This document shows, one piece after another, positions 63,641-64,000 of a DNA stretch of 64,000 bases. A program made the translations under genes and the position numbers. Source of the stretch: Limibacterium fermenti (GTDB lineage Bacteria > Bacteroidota > Bacteroidia > Bacteroidales > Dysgonomonadaceae); the NCBI RefSeq assembly GCF_041902845.1, contig NZ_CP159486.1, positions 1,178,001 through 1,242,000 on the forward strand, in the 5' to 3' direction. Under the pieces are notes generated by a model that saw only the letters and a program-made list of their open reading frames with translations, was not told the DNA's origin and ran no database searches. The stretch's first letter is position 1. Each line of letters opens with the position of its first letter.

Positions 63641-64000
63641 AACACAGACCGGGGTTAATGCTGCTCCCAATAAGAGAAGACAAGCCCGCAGAAGAAAATC
63701 GCATATCGGAAGGCGTCACCGCGTCTTTGCCTGCAACCTTGTGGGTAGGGTGATTTATGCCTGTATCCAAACATCTTTCTCTATTTAGCTCCATTTTTCT
63801 TTGAATATGGGGGGAATTTATAGAAGAAAGATACAAATTTTATTACATTCAGAATGAAATTCCGGTGTTTAAATGGGGGAGGGGAATAGCCCTTTTCCTT
63901 CATATGGCATACCCGGATAGGAATTGACTTAAGAAATATAATATTTTGAAATTGAAAGAAGTAGACAGCCGACAAACGGAATTCGGAGAAAAAGAATAGA
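63641..64000. other. no gene recognised
   Basis: Only short unsupported frames on the reverse strand. The region may belong partly to the IS end and partly to host DNA. Confidence 0.4.

Noticed and set aside
63636..63975. Reverse-strand frames at the right edge
   Set aside because: Short, overlapping, without recognisable motifs; probably antisense to the IS end.

Overview
The window looks like a Bacteroidales chromosome. Three things point there: a SusC/SusD pair, many promoters of the Bacteroides type (TTTG, 19-21 nt, TAnnTTTG) and weak Shine-Dalgarno sites. The gut or oral genera around Parabacteroides/Bacteroides are the likely range; the genus cannot be fixed from this sequence alone. 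No rRNA or tRNA gene was recognised.

Positions 1-20138 hold most of the structural part of a Mu-like contractile-tailed prophage. A leftward arm encodes small and large terminase, gp36-like protein, portal, MuF-type head protein and, after a terminator, the start of the tape measure, which runs off the left edge. A rightward arm encodes protease/scaffold, major capsid, sheath, tube, tail chaperone with a -1 frameshift, hub and baseplate proteins, a lysis cassette (lysozyme, membrane protein, probable unimolecular spanin), tail fibre and a Dam-type methylase. The arms diverge from a 165-bp region carrying three palindromes spaced exactly 21 bp apart. Related TTTAAA-type repeats at 11-bp spacing lie before the tail chaperone and the spike gene. 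A second -1 slippery heptamer sits at the portal/MuF junction.

Positions 20210-35600 are a mosaic of insertion sequences and broken genes: an IS110 element with a structured 5' leader, an intact IS3 element that splits a lipoprotein gene, IS256 and IS66 remnants, an AbiJ-like remnant, a gene with one in-frame stop, and an intact AbiE toxin-antitoxin pair.

Positions 30066-46948 form a defence island. A tight leftward operon encodes a SIR2 protein, a HerA-like ATPase, a KTSC-domain protein and a PD-(D/E)xK-like nuclease, with a frameshifted HTH gene directly upstream. It is followed by a McrB/DUF2357 two-gene restriction system, a probable pPIWI-associating nuclease, another IS110, a PIN-like nuclease, a 415-residue protein of unknown function, a candidate small RNA with a near-perfect promoter and an XRE regulator.

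Positions 47151-56237 look like chromosomal metabolism: a rod-shaped 6S-like RNA, a SusC/SusD outer-membrane uptake pair and two tandem secreted FAD-dependent oxidoreductases. Positions 56296-61853 carry a HipBA-like remnant truncated by a type III restriction-modification operon that has an extra nuclease gene between mod and res. A third IS110 element closes the window.
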